Assembly: GCF_042684505.1 (NCBI RefSeq)
Contig: NZ_JBHULT010000006.1
Location: 620,001 to 684,000, forward strand
Length of the DNA: 64,000 nt
Origin: Salinimicrobium flavum
Lineage (GTDB): Bacteria > Bacteroidota > Bacteroidia > Flavobacteriales > Flavobacteriaceae
Direction: 5' to 3'
Part shown: one piece after another, positions 1 to 7,866 of the stretch
Position numbering within the stretch: position 1 is the stretch's first letter
How the letters are laid out: each line of letters starts with the position of its first letter
Notes under the pieces: model-generated
Told to the model about the DNA's origin: nothing
Seen by the model: only the letters and a program-made list of their open reading frames with translations
Databases searched by the model: none
Program-made: the position numbers and the translations under genes

Positions 1-287
1 TCGGATTAAAAAAATATCAGGAGGTCTGGCTGAAAAATCAGGATGGTATTGTCTCCTCATTTTCAATAAAAGTTAGAATAACTGAAAGAATAAGATGGGA
101 TTCTGTGTATATGTATCATGGTTTTGGGCATAATAACAAAAAGCTGTCAAGAGCCTTTGGTAAAGGGATAAGTGATACCGAATTAATTTCACAAACGGTC
201 ATAGACCCGCTTATGGGTGGAACAGGACTTAGAGGCAACTTTGTTTCAATTTTAACTGAAAATCCACATAAAAATTCAGAGATATGA
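1..287 (+). CDS. Molybdopterin-dependent oxidoreductase, C-terminal end (PsrA/PhsA-like), 5'-truncated by window
   Basis: The frame is open from base 3 to the stop at 285-287, giving the last 94 residues of a larger protein. The motif DPLMGGTGLRGNFV near the end is typical of the C-terminal molybdopterin-guanine-dinucleotide binding domain of DMSO-reductase superfamily catalytic subunits (polysulfide, thiosulfate or tetrathionate reductases, SoeA-type sulfite oxidases). The stop overlaps the start of the iron-sulfur subunit as ATGA at 284-287, so the two are translationally coupled. Together with the next two genes it makes a classic three-subunit Mo enzyme. The substrate cannot be read from this fragment; a sulfur compound is inferred from the YeeE and rhodanese neighbours. 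Confidence 0.8.
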   Translation, partial: GLKKYQEVWLKNQDGIVSSFSIKVRITERIRWDSVYMYHGFGHNNKKLSRAFGKGISDTELISQTVIDPLMGGTGLRGNFVSILTENPHKNSEI

Positions 288-817
288 GATATGCAATGGT
301 AATAGACACTTTAAAATGTGTTGGGTGTAGCGATTGTGTGGTGGCTTGTCAAACAGAAAATAACGTGCCACACGGGTACTGCAGAGACTGGATAACAGAA
401 GCTGTGAGTGGATCATATCCCAATGTAGAGTTAGAATTGAGATCAGAAAGATGTAATCATTGTGATACCGCGCCATGTGTAAGATGTTGTCCAACCGGAG
501 CAAGTCATATAGTGGATGGGGGTGTTGTACTTGTAACAGCTGATGAATGTATTGGTTGTGGAGCTTGTATAGAGTCCTGTCCTTATGATGCCCGTTATCA
601 ACATCCGGATGGTCATGTTGATAAATGTACCTTCTGTCATCACAGATTAGAAAAAGGACAACTCCCTGCCTGTGTATCTGTTTGTCCTACTAAGTGCATG
701 TATTTTGGGGATCTGGATAACCCAAATAGCGAGGTTTCACAACTCCTGAAAAACAGAAAGTACAAAACATTAGCACCTGAGGCAGGAACTAACCCTCATG
801 TATTCTATTTAATTTAA
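284..817 (+). CDS. 4Fe-4S ferredoxin-type electron-transfer subunit (PsrB/PhsB/NrfC family)
   Basis: This 177-aa protein carries four cysteine groups in the usual order: CVGCSDCVVAC near residue 12, CNHCDTAPCVRCCP near 57, CIGCGACIESCP near 87 and CTFCHHRL with a distal CVSVCP near 112-133. That spacing fits four [4Fe-4S] clusters that pass electrons between the molybdenum subunit and the NrfD membrane subunit. It has no signal peptide, so it would be exported with the Mo subunit or stay on the inner face. Its start overlaps the upstream stop and the NrfD gene begins 12 bases downstream. Family assignment is firm; whether the complex reduces polysulfide or thiosulfate, or oxidises sulfite, is open. 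Confidence 0.9.
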   Translation: MRYAMVIDTLKCVGCSDCVVACQTENNVPHGYCRDWITEAVSGSYPNVELELRSERCNHCDTAPCVRCCPTGASHIVDGGVVLVTADECIGCGACIESCPYDARYQHPDGHVDKCTFCHHRLEKGQLPACVSVCPTKCMYFGDLDNPNSEVSQLLKNRKYKTLAPEAGTNPHVFYLI

Positions 818-829
818 AGTATTAATGTT

Positions 830-1789
830 ATGCAAGAAGAATTATTTACAAGTGGACGAAATATTCCCAATATTGATCCTTCACTCGAAGTTTGGCATTG
901 GCCAATTGCGCTCTATTTATTTTTGGGTGGGTTAGCAGCAGGGATCTTATTTTTTGCAGCTTTATTTTATGTATTGGGCAAGGATAAAGAGTATCCTGCA
1001 GCTGTGAAAATGGCTTCTTTCATTCCTCCCATAGCTTTGTCCTTAGGATTACTGGCATTAGTCTATGACTTAACACACCCTCTGTACACATGGCAGTTAT
1101 ATACAAATTTTAGAATCGAATCTCCAATGTCCTGGGGGGCATGGGTCTTAATGATTGTTACGCCCCTGTCATTTCTCTGGGCATTTAGTTATTACCGGGA
1201 AGCTTATGCAAATATGGAGGCCAAACTAAAACTGTTCAGTCGTTTTAAATTCTTAAACGATTTTGAAAAGTTTGTCATCAAAAACAGAAGGAATATCGCC
1301 TATGTTCTTATTCCTTTATCACTGATCCTGGGGGTCTATACAGGTATTTTGTTATCAGCTTTCAATGCAAGACCTCTCTGGAACAATGCTATCCTTGGCC
1401 CTTTATTCCTGACATCAGGTCTTTCTACAGGAGCCGCAGCAATCATTATACTCTCGAAAAGTGCTACGGAAAAACATTTATTTGGTAGGATAGACCTGGG
1501 GTTGATCATTATAGAACTTGCTTTGATCGCTCATATGATTATGGGGTATTATGCAGGTTCTCAGGTACAACTTGAAGCTGTAGAATTAATTGTAGGCGGG
1601 GAATTTACCTTAATGTTCTTTGGTTTTGTAGTGCTGCTGGGCTTGCTGGTACCGGCGACATTAGAATTAATAGAAATTATAGGTTATAAAGTACCTGTTA
1701 TAGTACCAGCAATCCTGGTGATTATTGGCGGACTTGTTTTCAGGTTTGTCATGGTAGAAGCGGGACAATTAACCCGATATCTATATTAA
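830..1789 (+). CDS. NrfD/PsrC-type polysulfide reductase membrane subunit
   Basis: This is a 319-aa integral membrane protein of about eight to nine hydrophobic segments, the first starting with the WHWPIALYLFLGGLAAG pattern near residue 22, which is characteristic of NrfD/PsrC. These proteins bind menaquinone and anchor the Mo and Fe-S subunits to the inner membrane. The length fits the family (about 300-400 aa). It sits 12 bases after the Fe-S gene and 10 bases before the YeeE-like gene, so it is part of one operon. Known for the family: quinone chemistry. Inferred: the complex links a sulfur substrate to the menaquinone pool. Confidence 0.88.
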   Translation: MQEELFTSGRNIPNIDPSLEVWHWPIALYLFLGGLAAGILFFAALFYVLGKDKEYPAAVKMASFIPPIALSLGLLALVYDLTHPLYTWQLYTNFRIESPMSWGAWVLMIVTPLSFLWAFSYYREAYANMEAKLKLFSRFKFLNDFEKFVIKNRRNIAYVLIPLSLILGVYTGILLSAFNARPLWNNAILGPLFLTSGLSTGAAAIIILSKSATEKHLFGRIDLGLIIIELALIAHMIMGYYAGSQVQLEAVELIVGGEFTLMFFGFVVLLGLLVPATLELIEIIGYKVPVIVPAILVIIGGLVFRFVMVEAGQLTRYLY

Positions 1790-1799
1790 ATTATAAATT

Positions 1800-2330
1800 A
1801 TGAAAACAAAGAAAAACAAAAACAGGCATGTGTATTGGAATCCATATTTCGGCGGATTTTTACTGGGGCTTATAATCATTTTCACCTTTTATTTAACTGG
1901 TAGAGGTTTGGGGGCAAGTGGTGCCATGAAAAGCAGTGTGGTAGCCCTTGTAGACGGAGTAGCCCCAACACATGCCGAGAACAATGCCTATTATAGTATG
2001 TTCCTTAGTGATGATGATACCCCTTTGAACACCTGGTTGGTTTTTGAAGCATTGGGTGTTTTAATAGGTGCATTTATCTCCGGTGGATTAGCTGGTCGAA
2101 TTGGGTGGCGCGTCCAACATTCTCCAAAAATAACAAGTAAAAGAAGGCTGGCCTTTGCTCTGGGCGGTGGACTTCTTTTTGGACTGGGAGCTCAAATTGC
2201 CCGGGGTTGTACCAGCGGTGCTGCCTTGAGTGGTATGGCCGTATTGTCAGTAGGTGGCTTTATAACCATGTTGGCCATTTTTGGCTCCGCTTATGCTGCG
2301 GCCTATTTCTTTAGAAAAAATTGGATTTAA
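1800..2330 (+). CDS. YeeE/YedE family membrane protein (half-size sulfur-compound permease, first half)
   Basis: This 176-aa protein has an N-terminal WNPYFGGFLLG segment and a C-terminal motif ARGCTSGAALSG followed by LSVGGF, both hallmarks of the YeeE/YedE (TsuA-type) family that moves thiosulfate or related sulfur compounds across the inner membrane. The conserved Cys in RGCTSG is the one thought to contact the sulfur substrate. Full-length TsuA is about 330-350 aa; here the family is split into two adjacent half-proteins, this one and the next. Each probably contributes half of the pseudo-symmetric fold. It lies 10 bases after the NrfD gene. Confidence 0.85.
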   Translation: MKTKKNKNRHVYWNPYFGGFLLGLIIIFTFYLTGRGLGASGAMKSSVVALVDGVAPTHAENNAYYSMFLSDDDTPLNTWLVFEALGVLIGAFISGGLAGRIGWRVQHSPKITSKRRLAFALGGGLLFGLGAQIARGCTSGAALSGMAVLSVGGFITMLAIFGSAYAAAYFFRKNWI

Positions 2331-2348
2331 CTTAATAATCAACAAAAT

Positions 2349-2939
2349 ATGGGACCATTAATTCCTAACGATTTAATCCCTGTTGAATGGGATAGTATCA
2401 TTGCCATTTTTATTGGTATTTGCTTTGGATTTGTGTTAGAATCATCTGGATTTTCTTCGTCAAGGAAATTGGCGGGCGTCTTTTACGGCTATGATTTTGC
2501 AGTTTTAAAAGTATTCTTTACAGCTGCAGTAGTTTCTGTAATTGGTATATACTATATGGATTATCTGGGCTATTTAGAGGTTGCCCAACTATATGTACAC
2601 CCAACATTTTTATGGGGAGCTATTATTGGGGGTGTTATTATGGGGATTGGTTTTGTTGCGGGAGGATTTTGCCCGGGAACCAGTTTGTGTGCTGTAGCCA
2701 TTGGCAAACTGGATGCCTGGGTATATGTTGCGGGTATTATGATAGGCGTACTTCTGTTTTCAGAACTGTTCACCTACTTTGAGCCTATATACGATGGTTT
2801 CTTCATGGGTAATATCACTTTAATGGATTCCTTTGGCTGGAATCCCTATTGGGTAATATTTATTTTTTCCATAGTAGCTATCGCTGCTTTTGCCTTTGCC
2901 GATGTGGTAAGGAAAAGGGTGAAAAAAGTGTTTTATTAA
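2349..2939 (+). CDS. YeeE/YedE family membrane protein (half-size permease, second half; DUF6691-like)
   Basis: This 196-aa protein with about five membrane segments has the second family motif, GGFCPGTSLCAVAIGKLDAW near residue 108, which is the counterpart of RGCTSG in the preceding gene. It starts 18 bases after that gene ends and precedes the first rhodanese-like gene by 12 bases. The pairing of two half-size YeeE genes with a rhodanese is a recurrent arrangement in sulfur-related clusters. Function as the second half of a thiosulfate or sulfane-sulfur transporter is inferred from family and context. Confidence 0.85.
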   Translation: MGPLIPNDLIPVEWDSIIAIFIGICFGFVLESSGFSSSRKLAGVFYGYDFAVLKVFFTAAVVSVIGIYYMDYLGYLEVAQLYVHPTFLWGAIIGGVIMGIGFVAGGFCPGTSLCAVAIGKLDAWVYVAGIMIGVLLFSELFTYFEPIYDGFFMGNITLMDSFGWNPYWVIFIFSIVAIAAFAFADVVRKRVKKVFY

Positions 2940-2951
2940 ATAAAGAACAAC

Positions 2952-3617
2952 ATGATGGTTAAAAAAAAGATAGCAAAGTTTTTGTCATTCAGGTATAAAA
3001 TTTTGGCATTGATCCTCCTGGTATTATCCGGAGGTCTGCTTTTATTACCAAAAGCTTCAAAGCAGGAGGGTATTAATGCAGAACAATTACTGGGTAGGGT
3101 AATTAGCCCCGAAAGATATATTTCGACAGATCAAATTGCTGATAAAATTATAGGCCAGGACCCTTCTTTTATTTTAATTGACGTGAGGGATGCTGAAAAC
3201 TATAAAAACTATTCGCTTCCTAATGCCCTCCATATTCCTCTTAAAAATTTGTTGGATGAAGAACATGAACCTTATTTGAATCAGTCCCAGTATGACGTTG
3301 TATTCTTTTCTAATGATAATTTTTATGCCGACCAGGCATGGGTATTGGGTAACCGATTGGGATATAAAAACCTGCGGGTTTTAAGGGGAGGTTTGAATGA
3401 GTGGTACGCAACCATCATCAACCCATCTATTCCTGATGAAAACATGTCTGCGGAAGCTTTTGAACTGTATTCTACAAGAAAAGCTGCAAGCATGTTTTTT
3501 GGTGTAATGTATCCGGAGCAAGGTAAGGTTGAAGATGTGGTTGTTCAAAAACCCGCTCCAAAACAAATAATCCCGGTTAAAAAGAAAAAGAAAAGACCGG
3601 CAGAAGGGGGTTGTTGA
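2952..3617 (+). CDS. Membrane-anchored rhodanese-like protein with Lys-rich GGC tail, catalytic Cys missing
   Basis: This 221-aa protein has one N-terminal transmembrane segment (about 17-33) and a rhodanese fold at about 55-155. ILIDVRD at 74-80 is the N-terminal rhodanese signature, and RVLRGGLNEWYA at 142-153 is the C-terminal one. The active-site loop normally begins with a Cys, but here the strand VVFF is followed by Ser120. The only Cys is the last residue, in a tail of five Lys then RPAEGGC. The same tail ends the next gene. The alternative start Met2 is equally possible. I infer a sulfur-carrier role through the terminal Cys rather than classical sulfurtransferase catalysis. Confidence 0.83.
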   Translation: MMVKKKIAKFLSFRYKILALILLVLSGGLLLLPKASKQEGINAEQLLGRVISPERYISTDQIADKIIGQDPSFILIDVRDAENYKNYSLPNALHIPLKNLLDEEHEPYLNQSQYDVVFFSNDNFYADQAWVLGNRLGYKNLRVLRGGLNEWYATIINPSIPDENMSAEAFELYSTRKAASMFFGVMYPEQGKVEDVVVQKPAPKQIIPVKKKKKRPAEGGC

Positions 3618-3644
3618 TTTTCAAATGTTATAAGCACTTGTATT

Positions 3645-4256
3645 ATGAAAGAATTAGAAAAAGTTAAACGGATATCAATTTCTTCAACTCTTTTTATTTT
3701 AGCAGTACTCATTGGACTTCTCACCTATGAACGTCCCGAGAATATTTATGCTATGGATACCAGGAGAACACTGGAAAATTTAACCGATGCAGATTATCTT
3801 ATTTCTCTTAGTGAAATAAATAACCCCGAGGTTGCTTTAATTGATATTAGAAGCCAATATGAATTCGAAAAGGGGCACCTGGAAAAGGCGATCAATATTC
3901 CTACAGCAGAAATATTAAGAGAAGAAAATAAGGCCATTTTTCAGGAATTAAAAGATTCACAAAAACTTACGGTCCTGTATGGTAAAGACCTGGAGGAAGC
4001 AAACCTTCCTTTTCTTTTGCTTTATCAAATGGGATATGATAACCTGAAATTATTGAGCACAAACAACAAGTATTTGTATAACGAATTAATTACTCAACCG
4101 GATGATATCGAAAAACCAATAGCCGATATTCAGGCTTTTATAGATGAATCGGTTAAAAAGGCAAATGCCAAAGTTGAGGTGAAAAAAGTCCCTGTCCCTA
4201 AGCAAGTTGTACCCATCAAAAAGAAAAAGAAAAGACCTGTAGAGGGAGGCTGTTAG
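3645..4256 (+). CDS. Second rhodanese-like protein with Lys-rich GGC tail, catalytic Cys missing
   Basis: This 203-aa protein has an N-terminal hydrophobic segment (about 10-27) that may be an anchor or uncleaved signal. The rhodanese core begins with ALIDIRSQYEFEKGHLEKA at 64-82. The position expected to hold the catalytic Cys reads VLYGKD (110-115), so the enzyme centre is absent. The C-terminus is five Lys then RPVEGGC, nearly identical to the upstream paralogue although the rest of the two proteins is divergent. It is 27 bases downstream of its paralogue and is the last gene before a terminator. See findings for the tail. Confidence 0.82.
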   Translation: MKELEKVKRISISSTLFILAVLIGLLTYERPENIYAMDTRRTLENLTDADYLISLSEINNPEVALIDIRSQYEFEKGHLEKAINIPTAEILREENKAIFQELKDSQKLTVLYGKDLEEANLPFLLLYQMGYDNLKLLSTNNKYLYNELITQPDDIEKPIADIQAFIDESVKKANAKVEVKKVPVPKQVVPIKKKKKRPVEGGC

Positions 4257-4280
4257 GTATATCATATTAGTTATGGTGAA

Positions 4281-4314
4281 GAACCTGTCGATCTGGCGAT
4301 CGGCAGGTTTTTTT
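4281..4314 (+). terminator. Rho-independent terminator of the Mo-enzyme/YeeE/rhodanese operon
   Basis: An 11-bp stem (4283-4293 with 4298-4308, one G-U pair) with a TGGC loop is followed by a run of seven T. It lies 25 bases after the second rhodanese gene. Confidence 0.85.
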
Positions 4315-4389
4315 ATAGTACCTGCTGTCCCCGAGAACTTCCTTCAAACTTTGTATCTTAGGTAAATGGTTATTCCTAAGTGAAATATT

Positions 4390-4890
4390 ATGAAGCATCT
4401 TACTTTTCTTTTTCTTTTCCTCATTTCAGGTTTGTCTCTTCAGGCACAGACTCCCGAAGAACGAATTTCTCAATTGGGAATTGACCTTCCGGAAGTGAAG
4501 AGACCCTTAGCCAATTTCGTAAAATGGAGGCAGGTGGGTAACCTGCTCTTTCTTTCAGGCATTGGAAGTGATCAAAAAGGGAGATTAGGTGAAGATCTTA
4601 ATGTGGAGCAGGGGTATGAGGCTTCGCGGGCAACCGGTATAATGATCCTGGCAACCCTGAAAGCTGCGACAGGAGATTTAAACCGGATCAAAAATTTCGT
4701 GAAGGTTCGTGGGATGGTAAATTCGGCACCAGATTTTTATGAACAACCACAAGTTATCAACGGATTTTCAGATCTCATGGTTGAAGTATTTGGGGAGAAA
4801 GGGAAGCACGCACGAGCCGCGGTAGGACATGTGAGCCTGCCATTCAATATCGCTGTCGAAATAGAAGTGGTGGTTGAGCTGGAAGAGTAA
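4390..4890 (+). CDS. Secreted RidA/YjgF family protein
   Basis: This 166-aa protein has a cleavable signal peptide (about residues 1-20, ending LQAQ). The mature part matches the YjgF/YER057c/UK114 fold: GNLLFLSGIGSD near 50, a GYEASRATGIMIL helix, and RAAVGHVSLPFNIAVEIE at 142-159. Arg142 corresponds to the conserved Arg that binds the carboxylate of imine/enamine intermediates in RidA deaminases. A periplasmic location is unusual for true RidA, so this belongs to a secreted subclade of unknown substrate. It has its own short upstream region after the sulfur-operon terminator and appears monocistronic. Confidence 0.82.
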   Translation: MKHLTFLFLFLISGLSLQAQTPEERISQLGIDLPEVKRPLANFVKWRQVGNLLFLSGIGSDQKGRLGEDLNVEQGYEASRATGIMILATLKAATGDLNRIKNFVKVRGMVNSAPDFYEQPQVINGFSDLMVEVFGEKGKHARAAVGHVSLPFNIAVEIEVVVELEE

Positions 4891-5060
4891 TCACCGTGGA
4901 TCTTCTTCAAGCAGGTTGACACTAAAAGAACAATTATTTTTTATAGTTTCTTTTAATATTGGTCTTTAAAAACCTAATCTTTAGTGAAATAACTATCAAT
5001 TAACAATGTTCGGGTTATTATTGGTTAAATTAATGTTTCTAATCAAAAAAATAATTCGTT

Positions 5061-5648
5061 ATGAAGATTAAAAATAATTTGAATGGAATGTTCACGGGAA
5101 TCCTGGCTTTAATGCTAATGTTTTCTACAGGAACCATTTTAGCTCAGGATGATGACGTAAATGACAAGGAGATCGTGGACCAGGATGAAAGGGCTAAACT
5201 TCAAAGCGATGCTGAGGAGGCTAAACAGGCTTTCATAGCAGAAGATCCACGAATAAAGGAACATCTTGGTAATGCTGCGGGTTATGCGATCTTTCCAAAC
5301 GTAGGTAAAGGCGCATGGATCCTTGGTGGGGCTGCAGGAAACGGAGTGGTCTACGAAAAAGGTCAACTTGTGGGCTGGACCGAATTAAGACAGGTGGATA
5401 TTGGTTTCCAGATTGGAGGCCAAGCCTTCAGGGAAATTATCATTTTCGAGACACAAGCCGCTCTCGACCGTTTTAAGGAGGGAAATTTTGAATTTGAAGG
5501 AAGTGCTTCCGCAGTAATTTGGGACAAAGGAAAAGGTGAAAGTATCCAGTTTCAGGACGGGGTTGGAGTTGCTTTAATGCCTAAAGCAGGTGCCATGGTA
5601 GGTATTTCTGTGGGAGGTCAGGAATTTGACTACCGGGATAATCAATAG
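5061..5648 (+). CDS. Lipid-binding SYLF domain protein (YSC84/DUF500), secreted
   Basis: The protein is 195 aa with a signal peptide to about residue 28. The mature part has the SYLF features GYAIFPNVGKGAWILGGAAG followed by VDIGFQIGGQAFREIIIF and a closing GVALMPKAGAMVGISVGGQ. SYLF proteins bind phosphoinositide-like lipids in eukaryotes; bacterial members are periplasmic or outer-membrane associated with unclear roles. It is followed by a strong terminator and is probably a single-gene unit. Confidence 0.82.
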   Translation: MKIKNNLNGMFTGILALMLMFSTGTILAQDDDVNDKEIVDQDERAKLQSDAEEAKQAFIAEDPRIKEHLGNAAGYAIFPNVGKGAWILGGAAGNGVVYEKGQLVGWTELRQVDIGFQIGGQAFREIIIFETQAALDRFKEGNFEFEGSASAVIWDKGKGESIQFQDGVGVALMPKAGAMVGISVGGQEFDYRDNQ

Positions 5649-5695
5649 ATTGTGCTATAAATAGGTTGAAAGTTTTTAGATATAATTTTTAATAC

Positions 5696-5725
5696 ACCTG
5701 TGGAGTTTTCTTCACAGGTTTTTTT
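5696..5725 (+). terminator. Rho-independent terminator after the SYLF gene
   Basis: A 10-bp stem (5696-5705 with 5710-5719, one G-U pair) with a TTTT loop is followed by a T run to 5725. Confidence 0.85.
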
Positions 5726-5734
5726 ATGAATAAA

Positions 5735-6330
5735 GTTAGGTGTTTCCATTTGAAGACTCAAGTGGGGTCTTGCTTTATAATAGCTTATGGGTACCCAACC
5801 TGGGCATTTTCCTGTGGATCTCATAGACCATGGATTTAACAACAGCCAGTTCTTTTGCTCTTCTCTCAGAACTTATCTGTTCTGATAAATAGCTTGTCTG
5901 TCTATCCCAAAAAATCGACAATCGAGAGGGCTTACCTGCTTTTGTTGTATGATGCGCCAGATTGTTTGGGAGATTATTTTTCCGAAGGGAATTTCCTATT
6001 GACGATTCCAGATATCTATCATTTTGTTGAGGATCTCATTTTTCAACTTCTCATCAGAAAGCTCCCTTTCCAATCTCTTAATTTTCTGGGCTGGTGACTC
6101 TTTTGATTTAGGCATGATGATTTGACTTGGTTGGCTCCAGTCCAAGGTTCCATGTTTTCTTAAGCAAACCAATAACGTACTTTTTCCTTGTATCCCATAG
6201 GCCTTTGAGCTTGCTTATAGGTCATCCCCTTTTTCTCCCAGGGATTTTACTGTCAATATAATGCCTAAGTGGTATTCTTTCTGTGTCCTGTTTACCTGTT
6301 TTGTTTGTTGAAGATTTCATAATTAAGTCG
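5735..6330 (-). pseudogene. Decayed IS3-family transposase (orfA tail and orfB start)
   Basis: Read on the minus strand in shifting frames, this stretch recovers an IS3-type OrfA C-terminus. About 6114 down to 5996 gives MPKSKESPAQKIKRLEREL then DEKLKNEILNKMIDIW. Upstream pieces (about 6230-6130) resemble YKQAQ, WLRKHGTLDWS. Downstream come OrfB N-terminal pieces such as CRFFGIDRQAIYQNR and KSMVYEIHRKMPRLGTHKL. Stops and frameshifts interrupt every part, and the catalytic DDE region of OrfB is missing. I see no clear terminal inverted repeats. It is a dead insertion-sequence scrap lying between the two sulfur operons. Confidence 0.75.
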
Positions 6331-6611
6331 ATTTGTTGTCCATTTATTCAGGAGGATCATATCAAAAAGAAAAAGCAGATCTCATTCCGACTTTTTTAAA
6401 ATTAGTTCGTCCAAAACTGATATTGGTCATAGCTTATTCATAAATATATCATTATGTGAATATCAACAAAATAGTGTCAAAAATGGTTATTTTATATCCT
6501 AAACCTGATCTTAATCACGAAACAGCAATAAAAAAGGGAGAATGTGACTAATGTTACATTAGCGCGAAACGTTGGACAGTATCTTTACACAAGAGTTAAA
6601 AAACAGAGATC
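6331..6611 (+). promoter_or_regulatory. Upstream region of the sqr operon with a palindrome and likely -7 element
   Basis: This AT-rich leader holds a perfect odd-centred palindrome, CTAATG-TTA-CATTAG, at 6548-6562. It also has TATCTTTAC at 6580-6588, close to the Bacteroidota -7 consensus TAnnTTTG. If transcription starts near 6594, the palindrome is centred near -39, where an activator of the Crp/Fnr type would sit. No protein is known to bind it; the assignment is positional inference. Confidence 0.4.
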
Positions 6612-7841
6612 ATGAAAAATTTAGTAATCCTCGGAGCTGGTACTTCTGGTACAATGATGGCCAACCATCTTAGGCCCAAATTAAGCAAATCTGATTGGAA
6701 TATCACTATTGTAGACCAATACAAGACTCACTATTATCAACCTGGATTTTTATTTCTTCCTTTTGATATGTATACAGAAGATCAAGTAAAAAAAGTAGGT
6801 AAAAAATTTATTCCCAAGGGAGTGAACTATGTTCAGAAAAGGATTGAACAGATCTTTCCAAACGAGAGTAAGGTAATGCTAGAAGATGAAACCCTTCACT
6901 ATGACCTGCTCATCATTGCTACAGGTTCAAAGATCGCCCCAGAGGAGGTGGAAGGTATGAAAGGGAAGAACTGGCACAAAAATGTCTTTGATTTCTACAC
7001 CTATGAAGGAGCTCTGGCCCTTCGGAACAAATTAAGGACCTGGGAAGGCGGCCATATGGTAGTTCATCTAACCGAAATGCCTATTAAATGTCCTGTGGCA
7101 CCATTAGAATTCGCATTTCTTGCAGATTCCTATTTTCATAAGAAAGGGCTCAGGGATAAGGTAAAACTCACTTATGTGACCCCACTTTCAGGAGCCTTTA
7201 CTAAAGAAAAATGTTCAAAATCTTTGGGACATCTTCTTAAAGAAAAGAACATCAATCTGGAGATCGATTTTGCCATTGAACGGGTGGATAATGAGAACAA
7301 CAAGATCATTGATTACGCAGAAAAAGAAATTCCTTTTGACCTTTTAGTGACAGTACCTACAAATATGGGAGATGATGTCATTGCACGTTCGGGAATGGGC
7401 GATGATCTCAACTTTGTGCCTACAGACCACAATACCCTGCAGTCAAAGGAATATGACAACGTTTTTGTAATTGGAGACGCTACAAATGTGCCAGCTTCAA
7501 AAGCTGGGTCTGTTGCACATTTTGAAGCAGAAACCCTTACAGACAATATTCTGCTACATATTGAAGGCAAACCTTTAAAACCTGAATTTGACGGACATGC
7601 TAACTGTTTTATTGAAACCGGAAAGAACAAAGCGCTCCTTATTGATTTCAACTACAAACAGGAGCCGGTAGAAGGAACTTTTCCCGTACCAGGAATAGGA
7701 CCATTAAAGCTGCTTAAGGAAAGTGTCTTTAATCACTGGGGGAAACTAGCCTTTAGGTGGATCTACTGGAACATGCTGCTAAAAGGAATTCCGATTCCGT
7801 TGGTAAGCCGAAATATGAGTACAAAAGGAAAAAAACTTTAG
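6612..7841 (+). CDS. sqr: Sulfide:quinone oxidoreductase
   Basis: This 409-aa flavoprotein carries an N-terminal FAD motif (LGAGTSG, 7-13), the IIATGSK dinucleotide-binding signature at 101-107, and VFVIGDATNVPASKAGS at 285-301 that closes the FAD site. Cys160 in the IKCPVAP motif and Cys332 in HANCFIETG match the redox cysteine pair of SQR; Cys201 is a third. The enzyme oxidises sulfide to a persulfide or polysulfide and reduces menaquinone at the inner membrane. C-terminal amphipathic segments (about 365-400) could provide monotopic membrane contact. It is the first gene of an operon with TusE- and DsrE-like sulfur-relay proteins, which supports the call. The SQR subtype is not assigned. 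Confidence 0.88.
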   Translation: MKNLVILGAGTSGTMMANHLRPKLSKSDWNITIVDQYKTHYYQPGFLFLPFDMYTEDQVKKVGKKFIPKGVNYVQKRIEQIFPNESKVMLEDETLHYDLLIIATGSKIAPEEVEGMKGKNWHKNVFDFYTYEGALALRNKLRTWEGGHMVVHLTEMPIKCPVAPLEFAFLADSYFHKKGLRDKVKLTYVTPLSGAFTKEKCSKSLGHLLKEKNINLEIDFAIERVDNENNKIIDYAEKEIPFDLLVTVPTNMGDDVIARSGMGDDLNFVPTDHNTLQSKEYDNVFVIGDATNVPASKAGSVAHFEAETLTDNILLHIEGKPLKPEFDGHANCFIETGKNKALLIDFNYKQEPVEGTFPVPGIGPLKLLKESVFNHWGKLAFRWIYWNMLLKGIPIPLVSRNMSTKGKKL

Positions 7842-7866
7842 AAATAACAATTAAAAATAGAATATC

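Noticed and set aside
5855..6097. 80-aa plus-strand open frame
   Set aside because: It is the antisense of the decayed IS3 transposase; the minus strand shows the recognisable protein.
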